A DNA stretch of 64,000 nucleotides from Halococcoides cellulosivorans (GCF_003058365.1 NZ_CP028858.1:2592836-2656835); one strand, 5' to 3'. Numbered from the stretch's first letter, positions 20,199 through 29,619 are shown. Notes: generated by a model from the sequence alone, not told the origin. Numbers and translations are program-made.

Positions 20199-20594
20199 GC
20201 GATTAGTTGTCGTCTACTTATTCATTATCTTTTTGGCATACTGCCGAGATCCGTACTCTTCGATGTAAGATATTCTAACAACTGGCCTCCCCAATAGAAT
20301 CTGAGAGATCAGCCTCTCCACATTCAGATTCTCGTGACTGGCGATTTTTATGTCCCAGTAGAGTGCATCAATTGGCCACGCGTCGCAGTTCGACGCGACT
20401 GAGTCACGTCGTCACTCAGTTGACCGTCAGCAGTGGGATGAGCAGGTGTGAAGATTTCCATTGTTACTCGAGGTCGAACGATATCGTGACCGGTTGGGCA
20501 TCGTCAGCGTTGCCTGTTCCTCCGAAGGTCGGTGTCTCGGCTGGGTCGGTGATTTTATCTCGGGAATAATTGAGATAGTTGACAATGTGGCAAC
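20199..20594. other. Intergenic region, nothing recognised
   Basis: About 400 bases between the GmrSD-type gene and a small haloarchaeal gene. I see no coding frame with haloarchaeal composition and no repeat. The AT-rich run just above 20199 is the likely promoter zone for the DUF262 gene. Confidence 0.5.
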
Positions 20595-20810
20595 TTAGTC
20601 GCTCGCCTCCGGGCCGCATTCGTGCCAACCCTTCTCCTCGGTATAGTGGAGCCTGTATTCCTCGTCCCCGACCTGGATGAAGAGGTGATCATCCTCCGCT
20701 CCAGCGGGGGTATTGCTCGTCATGACCGAGTCGAACCGGTCTGAGTTCTGGAGGTCACGGAGTTCGTCAAGCGACAGCGGCCGATCAGGGAGTGAGTCTT
20801 GAATGGCCAT
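20595..20810 (-). CDS. Small conserved-looking haloarchaeal protein
   Basis: 71 acidic residues (MAIQDSLPDRPLSLDELRDLQ to CGPEASD). A compact beta-rich C-terminal part (HLFIQVGDEEYRLHYTEEKGWHE) suggests a real folded protein. It is divergent from the gene at 20896 with an 85-bp shared promoter region. Function unknown. Confidence 0.55.
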   Translation of the reverse strand: MAIQDSLPDRPLSLDELRDLQNSDRFDSVMTSNTPAGAEDDHLFIQVGDEEYRLHYTEEKGWHECGPEASD

Positions 20811-20895
20811 ATTGCGACCTTCTCAGTTTAGGATCAAAACTCTACTCACCCATTCAAAAAGCTATACACGGACTCTTCCCGACTGTCGAAGTACA

Positions 20896-21321
20896 ATGGT
20901 ACTCCCCGATCCCGGAACTCTCCAGGACGCAGCCCGCCATGCAGAGAGAGTGGCTGAGGAGGGTATCGACACGAGCAACGCCAAGGCGCTCGCGAAAATG
21001 CGGAACGCTCTCAAGAGGCTGGAAGATGCAGCTCAAGACGCACGAAAGGGCGAGATTGAGCCTGCACTGGACGAAGAGGTAGACGTCGGGGACAACGTGG
21101 GCGACGTAGTGAGAGTAACACAGAGCCGATCAACTGTCACGGACACGGAGGCAGCCCTGGAGATGCTTGAAGATGCTGACGCAGATCCAGGGGACCTGAT
21201 GCGAATCTACGTCGGCCGGTTCAGAGATGCCGTCAATGGATCCGATTCAGACCCATCGGAGGTTATCGAGGACGAGGAGTACACGTGTTATCACCGGACC
21301 GGCGACGGAAGTAGTGGCTAA
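20896..21321 (+). CDS. Hypothetical acidic helical protein
   Basis: 141 residues from ATG 20896. The first half is a heptad-like helix (AARHAERVAEEG, ALKRLEDAAQDARKG); the second half is acidic with a YVGRFRDAV helix. No family recognised. It is divergent from the small gene at 20595 and converges on the SRAP gene. Confidence 0.55.
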   Translation: MVLPDPGTLQDAARHAERVAEEGIDTSNAKALAKMRNALKRLEDAAQDARKGEIEPALDEEVDVGDNVGDVVRVTQSRSTVTDTEAALEMLEDADADPGDLMRIYVGRFRDAVNGSDSDPSEVIEDEEYTCYHRTGDGSSG

Positions 21322-21335
21322 GGGGGATTTGAGAC

Positions 21336-22025
21336 TTATCGCCCATCGAAATCACCCAGTCCCGACTGTTCGTGGTCCTCGGGCTCAATCACCTGGGGCG
21401 AATCGTTGCTCGGGTCGTTCACCCGTCTCGAGATCGGATACGCGTCGAGGTCGTCCTCTGGATAGGGCTGGCAAAGATCCAGACGCTCATCGGGCCCGGC
21501 GGAGAGCCAGCGTTCGGTTGACCCCTGGGGGAGGACCACCGGCATCCGGTCGTGGATCGGTTTCATCAGGTCGTTCGGCTCCGTCGTGAGGATCGTCACG
21601 CAGGAGAGCGTCTCGCCGTCTCCCGTCCACTCGTCGTAAATCCCGGCCATCGCGAACGCCGGCGCGTCCTCGCGATAGATCCGGTACGGCTGTTTCGGCC
21701 CACCGTTTGCCGCCTGCCACTCGTAGAAGCCCGAGGAGAGGACCAGACAGGGTCGCGACGCCCACGCGTCTTGGAACACGCGCTTCTCGTCGACGGTCTC
21801 TGATCGAGCATTGATGATCCCATCGCTGGGGTCGTCCGCCCACGGCGGGACCAGTCCCCAGTGGAAGCGGTCGATCTCGTCCGGGGCCTCGGTGGTGATG
21901 ACCTCGAGATCGTCCCCAGGGGCGATGTTGTATCGAGGTTTGTAGCCGCCGTCGGCGACGAGCGTGGCGTCGAAGGTGGCCTCCAGGTCGGCTTGATCGA
22001 CGAACAGCGAGTTCCGGCCGCACAT
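21336..22025 (-). CDS. SRAP (HMCES/YedK) abasic-site response protein
   Basis: 229 residues starting MCGRNSLF. Cys2, the residue that forms the DNA-protein crosslink with abasic sites, follows the initiator Met, which fixes the start at 22025. Other SRAP signatures are present: PRYNIAPGD, WGLVPPWADDP, INARSETV, and the active-site LSSGFYEWQ with Glu and HDRMPVVLP with His. The family protects abasic sites in single-stranded DNA. In mobile elements it often travels with replication and repair genes. Confidence 0.92.
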   Translation of the reverse strand: MCGRNSLFVDQADLEATFDATLVADGGYKPRYNIAPGDDLEVITTEAPDEIDRFHWGLVPPWADDPSDGIINARSETVDEKRVFQDAWASRPCLVLSSGFYEWQAANGGPKQPYRIYREDAPAFAMAGIYDEWTGDGETLSCVTILTTEPNDLMKPIHDRMPVVLPQGSTERWLSAGPDERLDLCQPYPEDDLDAYPISRRVNDPSNDSPQVIEPEDHEQSGLGDFDGR

Positions 22026-22066
22026 GCACGTCTGTTCGCGAGGAACGGCCTTCAACCGTGGGGTGA

Positions 22067-23308
22067 TCAACAGTAGGCGCTGCGGGCGAGCTGTAAGAGA
22101 ACGTCCGACCGGTGGACGTCGTCGAGTCCGATTTCTGCGACGAACTCCTCGGTGGGGCGGTCGTCGTCCTCGGCCGTCTCGAAGATTCTGTACGTCTCGC
22201 CGTTCGTGAAAATTCCCCAGTCAGCGCCGTACTCCCGCATGTAATTCCGTGTCCGATGTTCCATATCCAGATTACGCCCCAACCTCTTCGCCTCGATCAC
22301 GACGACCGGGTGGTCGCGATCGGGCACGAACAGTGCGTAGTCTGGCCGGTCGTTGATCTCGCCGTCGGTGTACTCGAGACGGACCTGACGGGGGTCGGTC
22401 GGATCCCACCCGAGCGCGTCGACGAACGGCGTGACGAGCTTCGCCTTGGTCTCCTCTTCGCGAACAGTGTCCGAAAGCTGCCCGAGTACTGACGCCGCAG
22501 TCGCCTGGAACTCTTCGAGTGCTTCCTCGACATCCGCTGGCTGCTCTTCGGCCGACGCCGGCGACCATTCGAGTGCGTCCCAGTCAGCCGCCGAGACAGA
22601 CATCCCATCCAGGTAGATCTCGAACTCCGGCGAATCGCCCCGTTCTTCGAGACGCACGACGGCGGTGATCCGGACGGGATCCCCGGGGGCGAACGTCCCG
22701 GCGAGGTCGTCCTCGACCCTGGTTTCGAGTTCTGCGCGCCCATCGCCGGGGGTGAGCGAGTGGATCGTGGCGCTCTGGGCGTCGACGAACTTGGACCGGT
22801 CGAAGTTAATCTCGAACGGGCCCTCTTGCTCACAGCCCTGGCACTCGTGAGGCTCTTCGAGGCTGCCATCACGCTGTGGAATGCGGGTGAGCGTCCCACA
22901 CCGCTGGCACTCGAAGGCTGCCGTCGTGATCTTCGGGCGGACGTCACTAGCGTCCCGGACGATACCCTCGACCGCGACCAGCCGACCACGGTGGTCGGCA
23001 CGAATCGATGGGATTGCCGTCCTCTCCGGGAGGTTCCTGAAGCGGATATAGGTCTCGTTAGATGCGAGCTCGAAAGGCAGACCGTACTGTCGCAGTGCCT
23101 CCTTGGCATATTCTTGAAGCTGGGCTGGACGACTTCGGACGTCGGCTGCTAGATCTTCGTCGAACTCCACTAACTCCTCGTAATCGATGTTGAGGCTCGT
23201 CTGCTCTGTTCGATAGTTCTCGGCCAGTTCGGTAATGCCCTCTCGACAGTGTTCCTTGAAAAACACCTGGAATGAGTCGACGACATCCCGGTCCTCTGTT
23301 CTCACCAT
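22067..23308 (-). CDS. MCM N-terminal-like domain fused to PD-(D/E)XK nuclease domain
   Basis: 413 residues from ATG 23308. Residues about 1-230 match the N-terminal half of archaeal MCM: helical A-domain, ERTAIPSIRADHRGRLVAVEGIVRDASDVRP OB-fold strand region in segments, a zinc finger (CQRC...CQGC) and a second OB part (PGDPVRITAVV). The AAA+ motor is absent. Residues about 290-400 form a type I R-subunit-like nuclease with DYALFVPD...VVIEAKRLGR as the D...ExK site. The protein would bind DNA through the MCM-like module and cut or recruit through the nuclease. Role unknown, possibly defence or replication interference. Confidence 0.82.
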   Translation of the reverse strand: MVRTEDRDVVDSFQVFFKEHCREGITELAENYRTEQTSLNIDYEELVEFDEDLAADVRSRPAQLQEYAKEALRQYGLPFELASNETYIRFRNLPERTAIPSIRADHRGRLVAVEGIVRDASDVRPKITTAAFECQRCGTLTRIPQRDGSLEEPHECQGCEQEGPFEINFDRSKFVDAQSATIHSLTPGDGRAELETRVEDDLAGTFAPGDPVRITAVVRLEERGDSPEFEIYLDGMSVSAADWDALEWSPASAEEQPADVEEALEEFQATAASVLGQLSDTVREEETKAKLVTPFVDALGWDPTDPRQVRLEYTDGEINDRPDYALFVPDRDHPVVVIEAKRLGRNLDMEHRTRNYMREYGADWGIFTNGETYRIFETAEDDDRPTEEFVAEIGLDDVHRSDVLLQLARSAYC

Positions 23309-23467
23309 CGTGCTTCTTCCACCCGTCGGCCCCGGCTTAAATCGGGCGGCCACTGCGGGGTGAATCGGCCTCGTTCACGTGTGAACCTGAGACAGCGCAC
23401 GTGCGTTCACTTCCGATCTGCCCGCTGGTATTACTGGTATGACCGTCCCACACTGGGACGAGATACA

Positions 23468-23572
23468 ATGTCTGACGAGAACGAATCGGAGATCGATCCC
23501 GAGCGGTGGAAGATGCTTCGAAAGCGACTCCGCAACCACCCGGCCAGGAAGCGATTGAACCAAAGCGAGTAG
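23468..23572 (+). CDS. Small acidic/basic peptide gene
   Basis: A 34-residue frame (MSDENESEIDPERWKML, then RKRLRNHPARKR). Charge split and typical haloarchaeal start suggest a possible real mini-protein; no homolog recognised. It converges with the gene at 23600. Low certainty. Confidence 0.3.
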   Translation: MSDENESEIDPERWKMLRKRLRNHPARKRLNQSE

Positions 23573-23599
23573 GTCCGGTAGAGCGTCGATTCCCCGTTT

Positions 23600-23908
23600 T
23601 TAGGCGTCGAGACGGTGAATGTACAGCCAGTTCACCGTGTCGCTTTCCTCACAGACAGACAGGGACTCATCGTCGATCGCCCGAAGATCGACGATATCCC
23701 CGAGGATCACGGCATCGGCTGTCCGGCCACAGACCGGGCAGATGTCTGGATCCTCCTTGCCCTCGACCGACCCCTCTCGGGCCGCCTCAAGGTTATCGAT
23801 TAGGTCACGGACGACGGCTGTCCGACTCGACCCGCTTTCGGCGTCGAGAACCTCTCGATGCCGCTCGCTGAGCATCATCGTCGTCTGGATAAGCTCCTCT
23901 TCAAGCAT
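23600..23908 (-). CDS. Small CxxC protein
   Basis: 102 residues. The first half is a helical segment resembling ribbon-helix-helix/antitoxin-like proteins (TTMMLSERHREVLDA, SSRTAVVRDLIDNLE); a CPVCG half zinc finger follows, and the tail has a second Cys (SVCEES). Its ATG overlaps the stop of the preceding gene by 8 bp, so the two are translationally coupled. Confidence 0.65.
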   Translation of the reverse strand: MLEEELIQTTMMLSERHREVLDAESGSSRTAVVRDLIDNLEAAREGSVEGKEDPDICPVCGRTADAVILGDIVDLRAIDDESLSVCEESDTVNWLYIHRLDA

Positions 23909-24353
23909 GGTCCCCAGGTAGCTTCGGGGTGAGCGACACGCCGAGCCGCTGTTCGAGGTAGAGAACGTAGTCTCGGAAGGCCTGGAATCTGGTGTCCTCG
24001 CTCCGGAGCGATACCAGCACCCTGTTCTCGGCTACGTGCGATGACAGCCGTTCCCTCGAGTCCACGTCCACGACCGTCGCGGACGCCTTGATCTCGTCGG
24101 GCTCGTCGGTCTCACTCCCAGCAGCGAACGACGAGACGAGATCGAAAATCCGGTCGTGGTGGAGCCGGCTGGACAGGACCACGCCGGACGTCCCCAGGGG
24201 TTCGTCCGGCTCGAAGGTGGCTGCAACGCAGTCCTGGATCCGTTCGCCGTACTCCGCGCTATCGAACGCCGCCCGGAGTCGCTTGTCGCGCTCCGCGCTG
24301 ATCTCCGCCTCTGCGACGTCGTCTCGGGTACGGTATCGTTCGACGAGACTCAT
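23901..24353 (-). CDS. Hypothetical protein coupled to a CxxC protein
   Basis: 150 residues from ATG 24353 (MSLVERYRTRDDVAEAE). Mixed alpha/beta and acidic with no known motif. The partner gene overlaps its stop, so the pair forms a unit, possibly a toxin-antitoxin-like or regulatory pair; this is inference from the overlap and sizes. Confidence 0.6.
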   Translation of the reverse strand: MSLVERYRTRDDVAEAEISAERDKRLRAAFDSAEYGERIQDCVAATFEPDEPLGTSGVVLSSRLHHDRIFDLVSSFAAGSETDEPDEIKASATVVDVDSRERLSSHVAENRVLVSLRSEDTRFQAFRDYVLYLEQRLGVSLTPKLPGDHA

Positions 24354-24411
24354 CTTTGGTATCTCCGAATTGAGCGTCCACACTGAAATATTGACACCGG
24401 TGGCCAATGGG

Positions 24412-24693
24412 TTACCCGTCGTCGTCCGGCGGCCGCCGTGAGAGGCGATCGAAACGGCTCTGAGCGCGCTCGGAACGCGCTTCGGTCTCGTCGGCCTCAT
24501 AGTTGATCTCCTTGACGTCACCGTCGACGAACGTGACTTTCAGCACTGCGTCGGCGTGGCGGCCTGCCTCGGGCAGGCGCTCGCCGTCCAGGACCCGCTC
24601 GTCGATCGTCTCGCCGTCGTCCTCGATCAACAGCACCGCCTGATCGCCCTCGAATCGATCGACCACTGCCGTGTAGCTGCCGTCGTCGAGCAT
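24412..24693 (-). CDS. DUF3006-like small protein
   Basis: 93 residues: YTAVVDRFEGDQAVLLIEDDG is the beta-rich opening typical of DUF3006, followed by LDGERLPEAGRHADAVLKV and a charged tail. DUF3006 proteins are commonly encoded beside ComEC-like metallo-beta-lactamase proteins, as here: its start overlaps the stop of the upstream MBL gene. Role unknown. Confidence 0.75.
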   Translation of the reverse strand: MLDDGSYTAVVDRFEGDQAVLLIEDDGETIDERVLDGERLPEAGRHADAVLKVTFVDGDVKEINYEADETEARSERAQSRFDRLSRRPPDDDG

Positions 24694-26132
24694 CAGTACG
24701 CCTCCTCGAGGATCGTGTCTCCGTTCTCATCCGTCACGATCACCGTATCGCCAGCGTTGTTCCAGATCGGCGATCCCGACCCCCAGTAGACGTCCGTCGC
24801 GGTGTCGGTTCCGCTGCCAGTATGAAGGGTGAGCTCGGCGCCGGGATCGAGCGTGGCCTCATCGGGGAACGTGTAGGTGTGGTCGGCCTCGTCCGAGACG
24901 GTCCACCCCGACAGATCCAGCGGTGCGTCGCCGCTGTTGGTGAAGGTCACAGTCTCGTCGTTGAGCGTCTCGCCGTCGGCGTTGATGGTCGCGATCGCGA
25001 GCGTCCCGCCAGTCGTGGTCGTTTCGGTCGGCGTTGCCGTCTCGGTCGTGGCCGTCCCACCGTCGGTCGCGACCGGCGCCGTATCCCCAGCGACCGGGAC
25101 GACCGTCCGTCGCTCGAGGGCGTCAGTGCTCCCAGGCTCGACCGGGTCGCCGTCGCGAAGCGCGAGTGCATCGGTCGGGGCGTCCGCTTGCGTCGCGACC
25201 CTGATCGCCGATCCGTTGGTCGTCATGCGGATTGTGCCATGGGTCCCCGTCCAGTAGGTCGGAATCGACCGGTCGTCAAAGCGCTGGAGGACCGTGTCGT
25301 CGGGATGGCCGTACTGCGAATCGTACGCGCTGCTGATCACCGCAACACGCGGCGACGTGGCTTCGAGGAACGCGTCGCTCGAACTCGACGAACTGCCGTG
25401 GTGGCCAGCGCTGAGGACGCTGACGTTGAGTGTCGATCCGTACTCCTCGATCAAGTAGGATTCACTCGCACTCTCGCCGTCGCCGGGAAGGAGAAGACTC
25501 GACTGGCCGAATCCAAGCCGGAGGACGATGCTGTTCTCGTTCGCATCGCCGTTCGCGATGCCCTCGGCGGGCGGTGCGAGGACCTCCGTCTCGACGCCCT
25601 CCATCGGGATCGAATCGCCGGCCTGGGTCTGATAGAGGGTGACGTCGTGCGCTTCGATCGCGTCGAGATACTCAGTGTAGGTGGCTGAACTCGAGGTGAT
25701 GCCTGGATCGTACACCGCCCCGATGCCGTCGGCCTCAGTCTCGAAATATTCAATCACGGCCTCGTGCCCCCCGATGTGGTCGGCGTCCGGGTGCGAGGTT
25801 ACGAGATAGTCGATCCGGTCGATGTCACGCTCGCGGAGGTAGTCCAGGACGATCTCACCGTCGTCACGCCAATCGCCCGTGTCTATCAGCATCGTCTCGC
25901 CTGCGGGGGTAACGACGAGCGAGCTGGATCCCTGGCCGACGTTGAGGAAGTGGACCGACAGTGTTCCGTTCGGCCCGGCTGGACTCGTGGTCGGTGTCGT
26001 CTCCGGCGCCGTCGTTGGTGCGTCCGTGGTCGTGTCCGGGTTGGTTGGGCCACCGTCAGTGACGCCAGTACAGCCGGCGAGGGCGAGCAATAGAACAACG
26101 GCGACAGTCGCGAGGGCACGTCGGTCGAGCAT
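24693..26132 (-). CDS. Secreted ComEC-like metallo-beta-lactamase lipoprotein with lamin-tail domain
   Basis: 479 residues. A lipoprotein signal (VVLLLALAGCTG, lipobox LAGC) is followed by a Thr/Pro linker. The MBL domain (VHFLNVGQGSSSLVV, IDTGDW, TSHPDADHIGGHEAV, LSAGHHGSSSSSS) has the competence-protein ComEC/Rec2-type layout. After a Thr-rich linker comes a C-terminal lamin-tail domain (LDLSGWTVSDEADHTYTFP). It is likely exported and anchored outside the membrane; the MBL part is probably a metal-dependent nuclease. Forms a coupled pair with DUF3006. Confidence 0.87.
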   Translation of the reverse strand: MLDRRALATVAVVLLLALAGCTGVTDGGPTNPDTTTDAPTTAPETTPTTSPAGPNGTLSVHFLNVGQGSSSLVVTPAGETMLIDTGDWRDDGEIVLDYLRERDIDRIDYLVTSHPDADHIGGHEAVIEYFETEADGIGAVYDPGITSSSATYTEYLDAIEAHDVTLYQTQAGDSIPMEGVETEVLAPPAEGIANGDANENSIVLRLGFGQSSLLLPGDGESASESYLIEEYGSTLNVSVLSAGHHGSSSSSSDAFLEATSPRVAVISSAYDSQYGHPDDTVLQRFDDRSIPTYWTGTHGTIRMTTNGSAIRVATQADAPTDALALRDGDPVEPGSTDALERRTVVPVAGDTAPVATDGGTATTETATPTETTTTGGTLAIATINADGETLNDETVTFTNSGDAPLDLSGWTVSDEADHTYTFPDEATLDPGAELTLHTGSGTDTATDVYWGSGSPIWNNAGDTVIVTDENGDTILEEAY

Positions 26133-26254
26133 GGTCGTTCCGACGGAGGATGGTCAGAAAGGTGTGCCGGAACCACCCACTTTGCCGTCCGTCGAAAGAC
26201 TATGGAACGAAGGACTCACGAAGAAAGGCAGCCAGGCTGATTCGGACGTGTTCG

Positions 26255-26860
26255 TCACGGAAGCAGGTGCTCGTCCAAAATATCACTGCAATCAATCGGA
26301 ATTGCCTCCCACGCAGCTTTCACGGCGTTGTATCCGGTCCAGCCCTCACGTTCCAACAGCTCCCCACACGCGTCACAGAACTCGCGCCGAGAAATGAGCT
26401 CGTTGTCGAAGAGAATATAAAACAGAAACGGAGGTGCCACGACACGGATGTCTTCATCGTGGTCGTCGACAACACGACGAATCGAGCGTCGGCCGGCCGC
26501 ATCCATCAGGATGACGGAGTCGACAGTTTCCGGGTTCTGTAGCACTTCCTGTCGAAGCGATTCCTCACCGGCGTCTGCTCCGTGTGGGCGGGGGACGCTC
26601 GTCACCTGGGTAAGCGGTGTCTCGTCGTCCGCAAGCGCTTCGAGTGCGGTACGGCTCCCGTGATAAAGCCGGTACGGACGGCTTCCCTCCGGTGCGGTCT
26701 CCCGGCTGTTCTCACGGTGCCGTTCGAGCTCCTGTTTGCAGACGTTCGTTGTTGTGAGGCCGATATGATCGGTAATTTCGGTCCAAAGAGGGTTGTTCGC
26801 GACGGCGATCAACGCGTCCGTGTCGACGATGATCGGATACCGAGTGTCGTCGTGAACCAT
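26255..26860 (-). CDS. PIN-like domain protein, probable toxin
   Basis: 201 residues. The N-terminus YPIIVDTDALIAVANN is a PIN-type first strand with an Asp, TTTNVCKQELERH supplies the second acidic residue, and ETVDSVILMDAAGRRS supplies Asp residues in the later motif. PIN proteins are metal-dependent RNases; many are VapC-type toxins that cut tRNA or rRNA. Its ATG overlaps the stop of the upstream small gene (TAATG), as in toxin-antitoxin operons. Longer than a typical VapC (about 130), with a Cys-containing tail. Confidence 0.72.
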   Translation of the reverse strand: MVHDDTRYPIIVDTDALIAVANNPLWTEITDHIGLTTTNVCKQELERHRENSRETAPEGSRPYRLYHGSRTALEALADDETPLTQVTSVPRPHGADAGEESLRQEVLQNPETVDSVILMDAAGRRSIRRVVDDHDEDIRVVAPPFLFYILFDNELISRREFCDACGELLEREGWTGYNAVKAAWEAIPIDCSDILDEHLLP

Positions 26861-27171
26861 TAGAGGAGATAGTCACTGGTGTCATCCTCGACAGCCTCGC
26901 GGAAGGCGTCAATGTCCTCTTCGAGAAGGTCGAACTCGTCACCAAGGAGCAGACGAGTGGCGTCCTCCGAAAGGTCGCCCACCGAATAGCGTTCGTAAAT
27001 CGCGATCTTGTCGTCGTCTGTCATCGTTCGCCCGAGCATCTGGGAAAGTCCCTCACGTGCGAGTTCACTGATGTTGATGCCACCCAAATGCACGGAGTCG
27101 AGTTCGTTCGCCGCCTCTTTGAGCGGGCCGGCACGGAATTTGATCGTATCATCGAACGAGTCCTGACTCAT
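26860..27171 (-). CDS. Probable antitoxin of a PIN pair
   Basis: 103 residues from ATG 27171 (MSQDSFDDTIKFRAGPLKEAANEL). The start resembles a ribbon-helix-helix strand and helices (IKFRAGPL, NISELAREGLSQML); the acidic C-terminus probably binds the toxin. It precedes and overlaps the PIN gene. Assigned by context. Confidence 0.65.
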   Translation of the reverse strand: MSQDSFDDTIKFRAGPLKEAANELDSVHLGGINISELAREGLSQMLGRTMTDDDKIAIYERYSVGDLSEDATRLLLGDEFDLLEEDIDAFREAVEDDTSDYLL

Positions 27172-27385
27172 ACTACGAAGTACGCGGTACAGGGTGAAAA
27201 ATTGTCCCCTCATGTGTGAACACGTGGGGAAGCAGGTGAACGAGATCGGAGTGGTCGAGACCTGGTACCAAGAGAACCCCTTCGGCCAGCGAGTGATTGT
27301 AACGTTTTCTAGAATATATTACACCACCATTGTCCTGAAAATCAGAGTATTTCTCTTGTAACTTCGACAGCTAAGTGTGTCCGGC

Positions 27386-28276
27386 ATGGAGCAACGAAAC
27401 TGGGACTCCACTCTTGCAGGCATCGAAGGGGATCTGACCGTAACAGTTGGAAATTATCTCGATGGGGTCTCCAGTGCTGCTCCGGCTACCACCTACTGGT
27501 CGCAGAAATCTCAGCTGTCGTCTTTCTATGAATGGTATAACGACACGTCATTCGATATTGTGACTCATGAGCATGATATCGTTGCTCGCTTCGTTCAGCA
27601 TCTGTTTGTCGAATCGGAGTGGTCAGCTGAAACGGCTCGGAGCTATATCTCAACCCTCACGAACGTACTCGCCTACCACTGCGAGTGTGATCCGGAGATT
27701 TTGACGCACGAAATCGCATCGGTGCTCTGTGCATCATCTGTGCCGACCATTCGGAAATTGGGTGATCAGATCGTCGACGTCGACACGACCGATCCAAAGG
27801 GTATCGCGTGGACGAAGGTCCCCCATGTCCTTGCCTTTCTCCGCCAGCGTCAGTTCGGCACTCGAACACACCTCTTTGTCGAGATTCTACTCGATACGAA
27901 AGGCCGGCCCGAGCAGGTCAGACAGATCGACCTCGGTGATATCGACTACGAGGCCCAACGGGTCGTCGTCGGTGTTCCGGAGACACACCTGGTGAGCTCG
28001 TCCGGACTCCTCACTGACCGTGTCGCCAACCTGTCTACGACGACGCTCGATGCTCTCGAGACGTATACCGAGTACGAACGTAACGAGCCTGAGTATTCCT
28101 GCGGAGGAGATCCACTGTTCACGACCCACAATGGCCGTGCCAGTTCCGGGACCCTGCGTCGCTCGATCAAAATCGCGAGTACAAACGCTTCCCCAGAATC
28201 GGCTGACGAATCAGGACCAGTTCTTCCAAACGACATCTGGCAGTACGCGATGTCCGAGATCCTCAACCAACAATGA
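27386..28276 (+). CDS. Tyrosine recombinase-like protein lacking the C-terminal catalytic box
   Basis: 296 residues from ATG 27386. The N-terminal SAM-like core-binding region is clear (SFYEWYND, RFVQHLFVESEWSAETARSYI), then a recombinase-type fold with the Arg-I equivalent in DTKGRPEQVRQIDLGDI and a truncated end after PNDIWQYAMSEILNQQ. HxxR and the nucleophile Tyr are not present. It overlaps the next recombinase gene by 4 bp (ATGA), suggesting the two work as a pair, with this one as an accessory or regulatory subunit. Confidence 0.7.
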   Translation: MEQRNWDSTLAGIEGDLTVTVGNYLDGVSSAAPATTYWSQKSQLSSFYEWYNDTSFDIVTHEHDIVARFVQHLFVESEWSAETARSYISTLTNVLAYHCECDPEILTHEIASVLCASSVPTIRKLGDQIVDVDTTDPKGIAWTKVPHVLAFLRQRQFGTRTHLFVEILLDTKGRPEQVRQIDLGDIDYEAQRVVVGVPETHLVSSSGLLTDRVANLSTTTLDALETYTEYERNEPEYSCGGDPLFTTHNGRASSGTLRRSIKIASTNASPESADESGPVLPNDIWQYAMSEILNQQ

Positions 28277-29400
28277 CAGATTCAATGGCTGACGTCCTCG
28301 CAGACGTCGACGATCCAGAAACGATCGAAAAAGTACTCGCATTGTCCCAGAGCGACGACTCTGCCGAGAGTCTCACTGATCCATCCGGGGGACCAGCGCT
28401 TTGCGACCTCTATGACCGATACCTCGCTCGGAGGCGCGATCGGAGCCCCTCAACACGAGCCCAGTATCGCCGGACCATTCCGGACTTCGTCGGGTTTGCC
28501 GAAGACGACGGTGTGACCACACCGGCTGGTATATCGACCACGCTGGTTGACGCGTACGTCGACGAACTCCAGGAGCGATACGATACCGACGCGACGATTC
28601 TCACCTACACGAAAAACGTCCGGAGTTGGCTGCGATGGCTCAACAGGCGCGACCACTGCGATGATGCCGTCTGCCGGATTCTCGATAAGGACGAGCTCGG
28701 ACTCACTCCGCGGGCACGAGACGAGGCCCTCCCGACGGATGAGGCTGCGGCCATCCTCGGGAAACTGCATCAGCGCCGTCGTGGGTCGATGAAGCACGCG
28801 CTCCTGGAACTCCTCTGGAACACCGGATTACGTCTCGGAGGCGTCCACTCGCTCGACGTTCGGGACTTCGATCCTGCCAATAGCGAAGTCTGTCTGAGAC
28901 ATCGTCCCGAGAGCGGGACGCGGTTGAAGAACGGGAGCGAGGACGAACACACGGCAGGCGACGGCGAGCGAAACGTCGAACTCAGCGATCGGGTTGTCAC
29001 GGCCATCGATTCGTATCTCGATCACGAGCGTCCAGCCGTCACGGACGATTACGGTCGCGACCCACTTTTCGCGACGACGCACGGCCGCGCGACGCGATCG
29101 ACACTTCGCCGACGAGTCTACGAGGCGACGAGCTGCCGCTGGGCACCCGAGAGCTCGGACGACCGATCATGCGACGGGAGTTGCGATCCTGATTCGGAAG
29201 TCTGCGAGTATTCGTACTACCCGCATGCGATCCGTCGCGGTGCGATCGTCCGACACCTCAGCGGTGGCCTCCAACCGGCGATCGCGAGTGAGCGGTTCGA
29301 TGTCTCGATCGAAACGATCCGGAAACACTACGATCCGCGGACGAAGCGGAAGCGGAAGGAAGACCGATCAGCTGCAGTCAGGACTGCCTGGGAGGGTTGA
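28273..29400 (+). CDS. Tyrosine recombinase (integrase)
   Basis: 375 residues. The core-binding domain covers about 45-150; the catalytic domain has Arg-I in LWNTGLRLGGVHSL, the second box YPHAIRRGAIVRHL (HxxR), and the Tyr nucleophile in HYDPR near residue 355. A Cys-containing stretch (CDGSCDPDSEVC) before the HxxR box could bind a metal. All catalytic residues look present. Coupled to the upstream partial recombinase by a 4-bp overlap. Attachment sites were not identified. Confidence 0.83.
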   Translation: MTDSMADVLADVDDPETIEKVLALSQSDDSAESLTDPSGGPALCDLYDRYLARRRDRSPSTRAQYRRTIPDFVGFAEDDGVTTPAGISTTLVDAYVDELQERYDTDATILTYTKNVRSWLRWLNRRDHCDDAVCRILDKDELGLTPRARDEALPTDEAAAILGKLHQRRRGSMKHALLELLWNTGLRLGGVHSLDVRDFDPANSEVCLRHRPESGTRLKNGSEDEHTAGDGERNVELSDRVVTAIDSYLDHERPAVTDDYGRDPLFATTHGRATRSTLRRRVYEATSCRWAPESSDDRSCDGSCDPDSEVCEYSYYPHAIRRGAIVRHLSGGLQPAIASERFDVSIETIRKHYDPRTKRKRKEDRSAAVRTAWEG

Positions 29401-29619
29401 GAAGCGCAGAGTGCTACCGCCGGGCAGTCTATCGACGCAATCCTTAGCGAGACGCTTTCATACCAAAAGCCAACGCGTCCACGGAGTTACCCATACAGAA
29501 CGGTGTACGGAGTTCTGGCGGACTCCGTCACCTGCGCTGAACACGACAATCCCATTACTACTGCTGGAATTAGCAACAGCGGATTTTCTGACTCTCTCAC
29601 AATGGCAGAATAGCCGCTC

